DNA of 64,000 nt. Source: Actinoplanes italicus. Its GTDB lineage: Bacteria > Actinomycetota > Actinomycetes > Mycobacteriales > Micromonosporaceae. The notes beneath the pieces were generated by a model, which worked only from the letters and a program-made list of their open reading frames with translations, was not told where the DNA came from and did not search any database. The position numbers and the translations under genes were made by a program. Location: positions 124,001-188,000 of the forward strand of contig NZ_PVMZ01000012.1 in NCBI RefSeq assembly GCF_003001815.1. The letters run 5' to 3'. The stretch's first letter is position 1. Each line of letters starts with the position of its first letter. Shown piece by piece: positions 51,384 through 59,855 of the stretch.

Positions 51384-53354
51384 ATGAAAAGCGTGCGCAT
51401 GCCGGTTCCGGGCGTCAGCCTGGGCTGCGACTACAACCCCGAACAGTGGTCGCCGGACGTCTGGCGCGAGGACGCCGCCCTGATGCGGCGGGCCGGGGTC
51501 GACCTGGTCGCCGTCAACATCTTCGGCTGGTCCAACCTCGAGCCGAGCCCGGGCGAGTACCGGTTCGACGACCTCGACGAGGTCATCGAGCTGATGCACG
51601 CGCACGGCATCCGGATCAACCTGGGTACCGGCACCTCGTCGCCGCCACCGTGGCTGACCACCCTCTACCCGGAGGTGCTGCCGGTCGCCGACGACGGCAC
51701 GACCCGCTTCCCGGGCGGCCGGCAGGCCTGGTGCCCGAGTTCGCCGGTCTTCCGGGACCGCGCGCTCGACCTGGTCGGACGGGTAGCCCGGCGGTACGGC
51801 AACCACCCGGCCGTCGCTCTCTGGCACGTCTCCAACGAGCTGGGCTGCCACAACGCGCTCTGCTACTGCGAGACCAGCGCCGCGGCGTTCCGGAGCTGGC
51901 TGCAGGGCCGCTACCGCAAGATCGAGACGCTGAACGAAGCGTGGGGCACCTCCTTCTGGAGTCAGCGCTACGGCGACTGGAGCGAGATCCAGGTTCCGCG
52001 GCTCGCGCTGTCCCTGCGCAACCCGGCCCAGCTGGTCGACTTCCAGCGGTTCAGCTCCGACGAGCTGCTCGGCTACTACCGGGCCGAGGCGGCGCTGCTG
52101 CGCAAGCACTCGGAGATCCCGGTGACCACGAACTTCATGGTCACCGCGCACATCCGCAACCTCGACTACTGGTCGTGGGCGCCGGAGATGGACATCGTCG
52201 CCAACGACCACTACCTGGACCACCGCCTCGGCGACCCGGTGGCCGAGCTGTCCTTCGCCGCCGACCTGACCCGCGGTCTGGCCGGCGGGCGGCCCTGGAT
52301 GCTGATGGAGCAGTCGGCCGGCGCGGTCAACTGGCAGCCGCACAACCTCACCAAGGCGCCGGGCGAGATGATCCGCAACTCGCTGACCCACGTGGCCCGC
52401 GGCGCCGACTCGATCTGCTTCTTTCAGTGGCGGGCCTCGGCCCAGGGTGCGGAGAAGTTCCACTCGGCGCTCCTGCCGCATGCCGGCACCGACACGGTCG
52501 CCTGGCGTGAGGTGCTCAAACTGTCCGAGACCCTGGACCGGATCGGCGAGGTGGCCGGCACCGAGGTCGAGGCCGACGTCGCCCTGCTGTTCAGCTGGGA
52601 GTCGTGGTGGTCGGCCGAGGGGGAGGCCCGCCCATCGCAGGCGGTCACCTATCTCGACCAGGTGCACTCGGCGCACGCGGCGCTCCGGGAGCTCGGTGTG
52701 ACCACCGACGTGGTCCCTCCGGACGCCGACCTGAGCCGCTACAAGCTCGTCGTGGTGCCGGGTCTCTACATGATCAGTGACACCGACGCGCAGGGGATCG
52801 CCGACTACGTGGCCGCTGGTGGCCGTCTGGTGGTCACCTACTTCAGCGGCATCGTCGACGAGCGGGACCGGATCCGGCTCGGCGGCTATCCGGGCGCGTT
52901 CCGGGATGTGCTCGGGGTGCTGTCCGAGGAGTTCGCGCCGTTGAAGCCCGGCGACGCCGTCACCCTGAGCAGTGATCAAAAAGCGACGCTGTGGACGGAG
53001 CGGCTGCGCACCACGACGGCATCAGTCGTAGCGACGTTCGAGGACGGCCCGATGGCCGGTATTCCGGCGATCACCCGCAACGAACACGGCGAAGGCATCG
53101 CCTGGTACATCGCCACTAAAACCGACATGTCGGGAATCTTGGCCGAGGCGGCGGGTCTGGAAAACACAAAATCTGACAAAGAGGTCGTACGCCGACGTGG
53201 CACCGACCGCAGCTATCTCTTCGTCATCAACCACGGCACGACACCCGTCGACCACCCGGCGCGGGGAGAGGACCTCGTCTCCGGAAAGAGGGTCGACGGC
53301 GTGCTGACAGTCGAGGCCGGCGGCGTAGCGGTCGTCCGGGAGGAGGTGTCATGA
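51384..53354 (+). CDS. Beta-galactosidase, GH42 family
   Basis: A protein of 656 residues. The ATG at 51384 has AGGAG six bases upstream; the open frame before it covers the operator. It has the GH42 opening GVSLGCDYNPEQW, the acid/base Glu152 in HVSNELGCH and the nucleophile Glu309 in MLMEQSAGAVNWQ, with a Cys-rich metal-binding segment (CHNALCYCETS). A glutamine-amidotransferase-like trimerisation domain (about 395-590) and a small beta domain follow. There is no signal peptide, so it cleaves imported beta-galactosides in the cytoplasm. The stop codon overlaps the start of the first ABC permease. It is probably controlled by the LacI regulator through the two upstream operators. Confidence 0.95.
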   Translation: MKSVRMPVPGVSLGCDYNPEQWSPDVWREDAALMRRAGVDLVAVNIFGWSNLEPSPGEYRFDDLDEVIELMHAHGIRINLGTGTSSPPPWLTTLYPEVLPVADDGTTRFPGGRQAWCPSSPVFRDRALDLVGRVARRYGNHPAVALWHVSNELGCHNALCYCETSAAAFRSWLQGRYRKIETLNEAWGTSFWSQRYGDWSEIQVPRLALSLRNPAQLVDFQRFSSDELLGYYRAEAALLRKHSEIPVTTNFMVTAHIRNLDYWSWAPEMDIVANDHYLDHRLGDPVAELSFAADLTRGLAGGRPWMLMEQSAGAVNWQPHNLTKAPGEMIRNSLTHVARGADSICFFQWRASAQGAEKFHSALLPHAGTDTVAWREVLKLSETLDRIGEVAGTEVEADVALLFSWESWWSAEGEARPSQAVTYLDQVHSAHAALRELGVTTDVVPPDADLSRYKLVVVPGLYMISDTDAQGIADYVAAGGRLVVTYFSGIVDERDRIRLGGYPGAFRDVLGVLSEEFAPLKPGDAVTLSSDQKATLWTERLRTTTASVVATFEDGPMAGIPAITRNEHGEGIAWYIATKTDMSGILAEAAGLENTKSDKEVVRRRGTDRSYLFVINHGTTPVDHPARGEDLVSGKRVDGVLTVEAGGVAVVREEVS

Positions 53355-54214
53355 AGGGCAAGTGGAAGGCCGTAACCTTCTTCATCCTCCCGTTCGCCCT
53401 GCTGTTCGCCGCGTTCTACCTGGCCCCGATCGGGTACGCGATCAAGCAGTCCCTCTACAAGGTCGAGCGCCAGGGCACGTTCGGCAAGGCCACCGAGGTG
53501 TTCGGCGGTCTGGCCCAGTACGAACGGGTCTTCTCCGACGGCCCGTTCTGGGAGTCGATCGGCCGGGTGCTGCTGTTCGGGATCGTGCAGGTGCCGGTGA
53601 TGCTGGGCCTGGCCCTGATCTTCGCCCTGCTGCTCGACTCGGGCCTGGTCAAGGGGCGGCGCTTCTTCCGGCTGGCGTTCTTCGTGCCGTACGCCGTGCC
53701 CGGTGTCGTCGCCGCGATCATGTGGGGCTTCCTCTACTCCCCGAACCTGTCCCCGTTCACCGCGGTCACCAGCAACGTCGACCTGCTGTCGGCCGACTTC
53801 GTGCTCTGGTCCATGGCGAACGTCGTGACCTGGGTCTACGTCGGCTACAACATGCTGATCATCTACTCCTCGCTGCTGGCCATCCCGCAGGAGGTGTACG
53901 AGGCCGCCAAGATCGACGGCGCGGGCGCGTTGCGTACCGCCTGGTCCATCAAGATCCCTCTGGTCATGCCCGCGATCGTGCTGACCACGGTGTTCTCGAT
54001 CATCGGCACGTTGCAGCTGCTCGCCGAGCCGGCCGTGTTCCGTACCTTCAGCTCCGCGGTGACCAGCACGTACACGCCGAACCTGACCGTGTACTCCACC
54101 TCGTCGATCCCGAACTTCAACCTGGCCGCGGCGTTCTCGGTGGTCCTGGCCCTGGCGACGTGCGTCCTTTCCTTCGCCTTCCTGAAGGTCACCCAGCGGG
54201 GAGGCGACAAGTGA
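53351..54214 (+). CDS. Sugar ABC transporter permease (MalF/UgpA type)
   Basis: A protein of 287 residues starting at an ATG that overlaps the GH42 stop codon. It has six predicted membrane helices and the CUT1 EAA-type loop EVYEAAKIDGAGALRTAWSIKIPLV, which docks the ATPase. It forms a heterodimer with the next gene product to import an oligosaccharide, most likely a galactoside given the flanking GH42 and GH36 genes. The stop codon overlaps the next start (GTGA). No ATPase gene is present in the cluster. Confidence 0.93.
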   Translation: MKGKWKAVTFFILPFALLFAAFYLAPIGYAIKQSLYKVERQGTFGKATEVFGGLAQYERVFSDGPFWESIGRVLLFGIVQVPVMLGLALIFALLLDSGLVKGRRFFRLAFFVPYAVPGVVAAIMWGFLYSPNLSPFTAVTSNVDLLSADFVLWSMANVVTWVYVGYNMLIIYSSLLAIPQEVYEAAKIDGAGALRTAWSIKIPLVMPAIVLTTVFSIIGTLQLLAEPAVFRTFSSAVTSTYTPNLTVYSTSSIPNFNLAAAFSVVLALATCVLSFAFLKVTQRGGDK

Positions 54215-55044
54215 AGAACGTCAACCGCCTGGCCCCCATGCTCGTCATGGGCGCCGCGACGCTCTACTTCCTGGTCCCGATCTGGTGGCTGCTGGTCGCG
54301 GCCTCCAAGAGCCGTGACCAGTTCACCTCCACCACCCCGCTCTGGTTCGCCGACTTCTCGCTCGCCGACAACCTGAAGGAGCTGTTCGCCTACGGCGACG
54401 GCGTGTTCCTGCGCTGGATGCTGAACAGCGTCGTCTACACCGGCGGTGCCGCCCTGCTCGGCACCCTGCTGGCCGCCATGTGCGGATACGCCCTGGCCAA
54501 GTACCGTTTCCCGGGCCGCGAGGCGATCTTCAACATCGTCCTGAGCGGGGTCCTTGTGCCGGCCACGGCACTCGCCCTGCCGTTGTTTCTGATCTTCAGC
54601 CAGTTCGAGGCGACGAACACCTTCTGGTCGGTCTTCCTGCCCAGCCTGGTGAACCCGTTCGGCGTCTACCTGGCCCGGATCTACGCCAGCGCGAGCGTCC
54701 CGGACGAGCTTCTCGAAGCCGCCCGCCTCGACGGCTCGGGCGAGGTCCGCACGTTCTTCACGATCTCCACCAAGCTGATGTTCCCGGCCCTGGTGACGAT
54801 CTTCCTGTTCCACTTCGTGGCCGTCTGGAACAACTTCCTGCTCCCGCTGATCATGCTCGGCGAGGAGAAGCTGTTCCCGGTCACGCTCGGTCTCTACTCC
54901 TGGAACACCCAGGTGAACCAGATTCCTGAGCTGCGGATGCTCGTGCTCACCGGCGCTCTCGTCTCGATCGTCCCGCTGGTGATCGCCTTCCTGCTTCTGC
55001 AGCGCTTCTGGCGCAACGGCCTCGGCTCCGGCGCCATCAAGTAA
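54211..55044 (+). CDS. Sugar ABC transporter permease (MalG/UgpE type)
   Basis: A protein of 277 residues starting at a GTG that overlaps the previous stop codon. It has six predicted helices with the EAA-type loop DELLEAARLDGSGEVRTFFTISTKLM. It is the MalG-like half of the CUT1 importer, partner of the gene before it. GGGGAGG lies about six bases upstream. The binding-protein gene follows after 29 bp. Confidence 0.93.
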   Translation: MKNVNRLAPMLVMGAATLYFLVPIWWLLVAASKSRDQFTSTTPLWFADFSLADNLKELFAYGDGVFLRWMLNSVVYTGGAALLGTLLAAMCGYALAKYRFPGREAIFNIVLSGVLVPATALALPLFLIFSQFEATNTFWSVFLPSLVNPFGVYLARIYASASVPDELLEAARLDGSGEVRTFFTISTKLMFPALVTIFLFHFVAVWNNFLLPLIMLGEEKLFPVTLGLYSWNTQVNQIPELRMLVLTGALVSIVPLVIAFLLLQRFWRNGLGSGAIK

Positions 55045-55073
55045 TCCCTCCCTCCCAGAAGAAAAGGATCATC

Positions 55074-56396
55074 ATGCGAGCAGCACTCGGCCTCGTCTTG
55101 GTTTCCGCCCTCGCGCTCGGCGCCTGTTCCTCGGGCGGCGACACCTCCGCCGAAGGCGGCGACACCAAGGCAAGCTGCGCTCCTTCGGAAGGCAACGTCA
55201 CCCTGACCTACACCACCTGGATCCCCGGGATCGAGAACGTGGTGAAGGTCTGGAACGAGAAGAACCCGAACATCCAGGTCAAGGTGCAGACCGGCCCGAA
55301 CGGCAACGGCGGCACCTACGCCAACTTCTTCAACCAGCTCAAGGCCGGCAACGCCCCCGACCTGGGCCACATCGAGTACGACGCGCTGCCCAGCTTCCGC
55401 GTCCAGGACGGCCTCACCAACCTGGCCGACTGCGCCGAGGTGACCGCCGCCAAGGACCAGTTCGTCGACTGGACCTGGGGTCAGGTCACGTTCGGTGAGC
55501 AGAACTCCGTCTACGGCATCCCGCAGGACGCCGGCCCCATGGCGCTGTTCTACCGCAAGGACCTGTTCGAGAAGAACAACATCCCGGTCCCGGCCACCTG
55601 GGACGAGTACGCCGCGGCCGCCGAGAAGGTGAAGGCCGCCGGTGGTTACATCACCAACTTCTCGCAGAGCGACATCAACCAGTTCGCCGGTCTGGCCTGG
55701 CAGGCGGGCGGCCGCTGGTTCGCCAACGACGGCAGCAAGTGGACCGTGAACCTGCAGGACGAGAACACCACCAAGGTCGCCAACTACTGGCAGGGCCTGA
55801 TCGACAAGAAGCTCGTCTCGGCCGTTCCGCCGTGGACCACCGAGTGGGACAACGCCTACAACACCGGCCAGGCGTGGACCTGGACCTCCGCGGTGTGGGG
55901 CGCCAACTCGATCATGTCGGGCGCGCCGGCCACCAAGGGCAAGTGGGCGGTCGCCCCGATGCCGCAGTGGACCGCCGGTGGCACCGTCGCCGGTAACTGG
56001 GGCGGCTCGTCGACCGCCGTGTTCAAGGGCTCGAAGCACCCGTACGAGGCCGCGAAGTTCGCCCTGTGGCTGAACACTTCCGAGGAGGCGCTGACCCTGC
56101 TCAACAAGGAGGCGCAGCTCTACCCGGCGACCAAGGCCGGAGCGTCGCTCCCGGCGTTGTCCGAGGGAGTCGAGTTCTACGGCGGCCAGAAGATCTACGA
56201 TGTCTTCGCGACCGCTTCCACCCAGGTCGCCGCCGACTTCGTCTGGGGACCGACGATGACCAGCACGTACGCCACCGCCTCGGACGGCTTCAAGGGCGCC
56301 GTCTCCGGTAACGGCACCCTGCTCGACGCGCTCAAGACCACCCAGACCAAGACCATCGAGAACCTGAAGTCCCAGTCCATCCCGGTCGCCGAGTGA
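55074..56396 (+). CDS. Sugar ABC transporter substrate-binding lipoprotein
   Basis: A protein of 440 residues starting at an ATG with AAAAGGATC upstream. It has a lipoprotein signal with lipobox LGAC, the modified Cys being residue 18, followed by a Ser/Gly/Glu-rich tether. The mature part is a CUT1-type extracellular solute-binding protein (VTLTYTTWIPGIENVVKVWNEKNP, FYRKDLFEKNNIPVPATWDEY, WGGSSTAVFKGSKHPYEAAKF). It captures the oligosaccharide and passes it to the two permeases. The stop codon overlaps the GTG of the GH36 gene. A galactose-containing substrate is inferred from the enzymes around it. Confidence 0.94.
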   Translation: MRAALGLVLVSALALGACSSGGDTSAEGGDTKASCAPSEGNVTLTYTTWIPGIENVVKVWNEKNPNIQVKVQTGPNGNGGTYANFFNQLKAGNAPDLGHIEYDALPSFRVQDGLTNLADCAEVTAAKDQFVDWTWGQVTFGEQNSVYGIPQDAGPMALFYRKDLFEKNNIPVPATWDEYAAAAEKVKAAGGYITNFSQSDINQFAGLAWQAGGRWFANDGSKWTVNLQDENTTKVANYWQGLIDKKLVSAVPPWTTEWDNAYNTGQAWTWTSAVWGANSIMSGAPATKGKWAVAPMPQWTAGGTVAGNWGGSSTAVFKGSKHPYEAAKFALWLNTSEEALTLLNKEAQLYPATKAGASLPALSEGVEFYGGQKIYDVFATASTQVAADFVWGPTMTSTYATASDGFKGAVSGNGTLLDALKTTQTKTIENLKSQSIPVAE

Positions 56397-58456
56397 CCGT
56401 GTTCCACCTGCGCGCCGCGGGCACCAGCCTTGTGCTGGACGCCCGCGGCGCTGCCGCGTTCATCGTCCACTGGGGTCCCGACCTCGGCGATTGCGACATC
56501 GCCGCCGATCTCTTCATCCCGGCTGTGCCGCCGAGCTCGATCGACGTACCGCTGCGGTTGTCGCTGTTGCCCTCGGTTCTGGAGGGATGGACCGGACGAC
56601 CGGCCATGGACGGTGCCGGATTCCGGCTGACCGAGGCAAAACTTCAAGATCAAACTATTTTTGTACGGTCTACGAGCATCGATGGTCTGCAGGAGGTCTT
56701 CACGGAGCTGGGGATGTCCGTGCAGGGCGTCCTGCGACTGAGGCACCGCCTGGTGAACCGTGGCGACGCCGAGCTGATCATTCCCGGACTCGACGCCCTG
56801 CTCCCGATCCCGGCCGAGGCGTCCGAACTGCTCGACTTCACCGGACTGTGGTCACACGAGCGGCAGCCGCAGCGGGCCCCACTGCGCCACGGCGTCTGGA
56901 GCCGCGAGAGCCGGCACGGCCGCCCCGGCCACGACGACGCCTTCCTGATGATCGCCGGTGAGCCCGGGTTCGGCTTCCGCCGGGGCCGGGTGTGGGCCAC
57001 CCACCTGGCCTGGAGCGGCGACAAGCGGATCTGGGCCGAACGCAGCGCCCTCGGCTGCAACGTCCTCGGTGCCGGTGAACTCCTGGCACCCGGCGAGATC
57101 CGCCTCGCGCCCGGAGAGTCGTACGAGACACCCTGGTTGATCGCCGCCTTCTCCGACGCGGGTCTCGACGGCCTGTCGGACCGGCTGCACCCGTGGATCC
57201 GATCGGCGGCTTCGTTGCGGCTGCCGCGCCCGGTCGTCCTGAACACCTGGGAGGCCGTCTACTTCAACCACGACCTCCCGACGCTGCAACGCCTGGCCGA
57301 CGCGGCCGCCGAGGCCGGTGTCGAACGTTTCGTTCTCGATGACGGCTGGTTCACCGGCCGCCGCGACGACAAGCGGGCCCTGGGCGACTGGTATGTCGAC
57401 CCGGCCGTCTGGCCGGACGGCCTGCACCCGCTGATCTCCCACGTGCACGAGCGCGGCATGGAGTTCGGCCTGTGGGTCGAACCCGAGATGATCAGCCCCG
57501 ACTCGGCCCTGGCCGCCGCCCATCCCGACTGGATTCTCGGCGCCCGCCCGGTCCCCGGCGTCGCCGCCGCTGCCGACGTGGAGCCGACCTGGCGCTGGCA
57601 GCGGGTCCTCGACCTCACCAAGGCCTACGACTACCTGCTGGAGCGCCTGACCGCGCTGCTCACCGAGTATCCGATCGCATTCCTCAAGTGGGACCACAAC
57701 CGCGACCTGCTCACTCCGGGTGCCGCGCACCGGCAGACCCGGGCCCTCTACCGGCTGCTCGCCACGCTGAAGGAGTCGTTCCCGCACGTCGAGATCGAGA
57801 GCTGCGCCTCCGGCGGCGCCCGCATCGACCTGGGCATCCTGCCGCTGGTCGACCGGTTCTGGACCTCCGACACCAACGACCCGCTGGACCGCCAGTCGAT
57901 CCAGCGCTGGACCGGCATCCTGATCCCACCGGAATACCTCGGCGGCCACCTGGGCGCCGGCACGGCCCACGTCACCGGCCGCACGTCCGCGCTCGGGTTC
58001 CGCCTGGCCACGGCCCTGTTCGGCAGCGCCGGAATCGAATGGAACCTGACCACGGCATCACCGGCCGAGCGTGCCGGCATCGCCGCGTGGATCGCCGAGC
58101 ACAAGCGCCTGCGCCCACTGCTGCACTCCGGCCGGGTGGTCCGCGCCGACACCCCGGATCCGGCCCAGCTGCTGCACGGTGTCATCGCCCAGGACCGCTC
58201 GCACGCGGTGTTCGCCCTGGTCACGGTCGGCACCCCGGCCGCCGCTCTGCCCCCGCCGATTCGTTTCCCCGGGCTCGACCCCGACCGCCACTACACGGTC
58301 CGCCCGATCGGCACCCCACCCCGCTACATGCAGGACGCCCCGCCCCCGTGGACGACCGCCGGTTCGGTAACGCTCCCCGGCCGCTTCCTCACCGAGGCCG
58401 GCCTGCCGTCCCCGCTCCTGACCCCCGAACAGGCCCTCCTGCTGGAACTGTCCTGA
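56393..58456 (+). CDS. Alpha-galactosidase, GH36 family
   Basis: A protein of 687 residues starting at a GTG that overlaps the previous stop codon. It has an N-terminal beta-supersandwich, a central barrel and a C-terminal beta domain. The GH36 signatures are complete: LNTWEAVYF, DDGWFTGRRDD, the nucleophile Asp434 in FLKWDHNRD, the Cys/Gly motif ESCASGGARID, and acid/base Asp493 in WTSDTNDP. There is no signal peptide, so it cleaves imported alpha-galactosides (raffinose family or melibiose type) in the cytoplasm. With GH42 in the same operon, the importer may bring in mixed alpha/beta galactosides. A hairpin follows. Confidence 0.95.
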   Translation: MTVFHLRAAGTSLVLDARGAAAFIVHWGPDLGDCDIAADLFIPAVPPSSIDVPLRLSLLPSVLEGWTGRPAMDGAGFRLTEAKLQDQTIFVRSTSIDGLQEVFTELGMSVQGVLRLRHRLVNRGDAELIIPGLDALLPIPAEASELLDFTGLWSHERQPQRAPLRHGVWSRESRHGRPGHDDAFLMIAGEPGFGFRRGRVWATHLAWSGDKRIWAERSALGCNVLGAGELLAPGEIRLAPGESYETPWLIAAFSDAGLDGLSDRLHPWIRSAASLRLPRPVVLNTWEAVYFNHDLPTLQRLADAAAEAGVERFVLDDGWFTGRRDDKRALGDWYVDPAVWPDGLHPLISHVHERGMEFGLWVEPEMISPDSALAAAHPDWILGARPVPGVAAAADVEPTWRWQRVLDLTKAYDYLLERLTALLTEYPIAFLKWDHNRDLLTPGAAHRQTRALYRLLATLKESFPHVEIESCASGGARIDLGILPLVDRFWTSDTNDPLDRQSIQRWTGILIPPEYLGGHLGAGTAHVTGRTSALGFRLATALFGSAGIEWNLTTASPAERAGIAAWIAEHKRLRPLLHSGRVVRADTPDPAQLLHGVIAQDRSHAVFALVTVGTPAAALPPPIRFPGLDPDRHYTVRPIGTPPRYMQDAPPPWTTAGSVTLPGRFLTEAGLPSPLLTPEQALLLELS

Positions 58457-58466
58457 ATCCCTGGCG

Positions 58467-58497
58467 GTGTCATACCGCCGAGACAGCGGTATGACAC
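58467..58497. terminator. Bidirectional hairpin between GH36 and reductase genes
   Basis: A 12-bp perfect stem (58467-58478 with 58486-58497) and 7-base loop between two converging genes (stop codons at 58456 and 58506). Confidence 0.75.
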
Positions 58498-58505
58498 AGC
58501 CAGGA

Positions 58506-59249
58506 TCAAGCGCCGCCGAAGCGTTCGGTGCGGATGCGCTTCGGGTCGTGGCCGAGGGCCACCAGGATGTCGGCGACCACTTCGACGAACGTGTTCGGGC
58601 CGCAGACGAAACAGTCCGGCTGGAAGTCGGGCGGCCAGCCGTGGGTGTTCACCACCGCCACGTCCAGACGCTTCACCGGGTGCGGCCACCCGTCCGGAGC
58701 GCTGCGCGTGTAGACGAAGTGCACGTCGAGCCCCGGGTCGGACACGGCACGGCGGCGAAGTTCGTCGGCGTAGAGGGCGTCCGCGGGTGTCCGTACCGAA
58801 TAGATCAACCGGAACGGCTGACGACCCGCCGCCTGACCGCGAGCCCGGATCATCGCCATCAGCGGCACTATCCCGGAGCCGCCCGCCACCAGCACCACGG
58901 GAGCCGTCGACGCGGAACGCCACACGAACCAGCCACCGATCGGCCCGCGGACCTCGATCTGGTCGCCGGCCTCCACGACGTCGGTGAGGTACGGCGAGAC
59001 CTCACCGTCGGAGAGACGCTGCACCGAGATCTCGACCGGGCCCGGCCCGGCCGACGCGATGGAGTAGCTGCGCTGAGCCTGATAGCCGTCCTCGGCGGTG
59101 AGCCGGACGTCGAGATGCTGACCTGGAAGGTGACCCACCCACCCGGGGACGTCCAGCACGAGGGTGCGGGCCGAGCCCGTCTCCTGCCGCACGGCGAGGA
59201 CCGTGGCCACCTGCCAGTTCAGTCGCCGTGATACCGCTGCTCGCGCCAC
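58506..59249 (-). CDS. Ferredoxin reductase-like FAD/NAD(P) oxidoreductase
   Basis: A protein of 247 residues. I place the start at the GTG at 59249, which has CGGAGA five bases upstream and gives the conserved N-terminal RRLNWQVATV; it overlaps the end of the molybdoenzyme gene by 31 bp. The FAD domain shows RSYSIASAGPG, and the NAD domain shows VLVAGGSGIVPLMAMIR and FVCGPNTFVEVV. There is no C-terminal 2Fe-2S domain. It probably passes electrons between NAD(P)H and the molybdoenzyme encoded just upstream. Confidence 0.88.
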   Translation of the reverse strand: MARAAVSRRLNWQVATVLAVRQETGSARTLVLDVPGWVGHLPGQHLDVRLTAEDGYQAQRSYSIASAGPGPVEISVQRLSDGEVSPYLTDVVEAGDQIEVRGPIGGWFVWRSASTAPVVLVAGGSGIVPLMAMIRARGQAAGRQPFRLIYSVRTPADALYADELRRRAVSDPGLDVHFVYTRSAPDGWPHPVKRLDVAVVNTHGWPPDFQPDCFVCGPNTFVEVVADILVALGHDPKRIRTERFGGA

Positions 59250-59818
59250 GGGTCTCCGTACATGTGGTAGCCGGCGTCCTCCCAGAACCCCGGTTCGTCC
59301 TCGTGCATCATCCGCAGCCCGTCGACCCACTTCGCCGACTTCCAGAAGTACAGGTGCGGGATCAGCAGCCGGGCCGGGCCGCCGTGCTCGGGATGCAGGG
59401 GCTCGCCGTCGTACTCGTAGGCGATCCACGCTTTGCCGTCGAGCAGGTCCTCCAGCGGCACGTTCGTCGTGTAGCCGCCGTAGCTGTGCGCCATCACGAA
59501 GTCGCCGGCGGTCTCCACGTCCTCGAAGAGCGTGTCGAGCGAGACGCCCTTCCAGGAGGTGCCGAGCTTCGACCACTTGGTGACGCAGTGGATGTCGACC
59601 GTGACCTCTTCGGCCGGCAGGGCGGTGAACTCCGCCCAGTCCCACGTGTGCTTCTCACCGACCTCGGTGACGATGGTGAACTTCCACCGGTCCAGCGGGA
59701 TCCGCGGGGTCGGACCGGCGGAGAGGACCGGGAAGTCGTGGGCCAGGTACTGACCGGGTGGCAGGTCGGGCGACGGCTCTCGCCGCCGCCCGCCGAAACC
59801 CCGGGAGATGATGCTCAT
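59219..59818 (-). CDS. Sulfite oxidase-type molybdopterin-dependent oxidoreductase
   Basis: A protein of 199 residues starting at the ATG at 59818. It is a short member of the sulfite oxidase/MsrP (YedY) fold. The Mo-ligand Cys is in DIHCVTKWSK; the substrate-site segments are HSYGGYTTNVPLEDLL, EPLHPEHGGPARLLIPHLYFWKSAKW and the end GFWEDAGYHMYGDPWREQRY. There is no twin-arginine signal, so it is likely cytoplasmic. It is translated just before the reductase with which it overlaps, making a two-gene redox unit. The substrate is unknown; sulfoxides or a related oxyanion are family-level guesses. Confidence 0.9.
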   Translation of the reverse strand: MSIISRGFGGRRREPSPDLPPGQYLAHDFPVLSAGPTPRIPLDRWKFTIVTEVGEKHTWDWAEFTALPAEEVTVDIHCVTKWSKLGTSWKGVSLDTLFEDVETAGDFVMAHSYGGYTTNVPLEDLLDGKAWIAYEYDGEPLHPEHGGPARLLIPHLYFWKSAKWVDGLRMMHEDEPGFWEDAGYHMYGDPWREQRYHGD

Positions 59819-59855
59819 GAGATAGGAGTAAACCTCACGGCCGCCGGAAAAGCTG

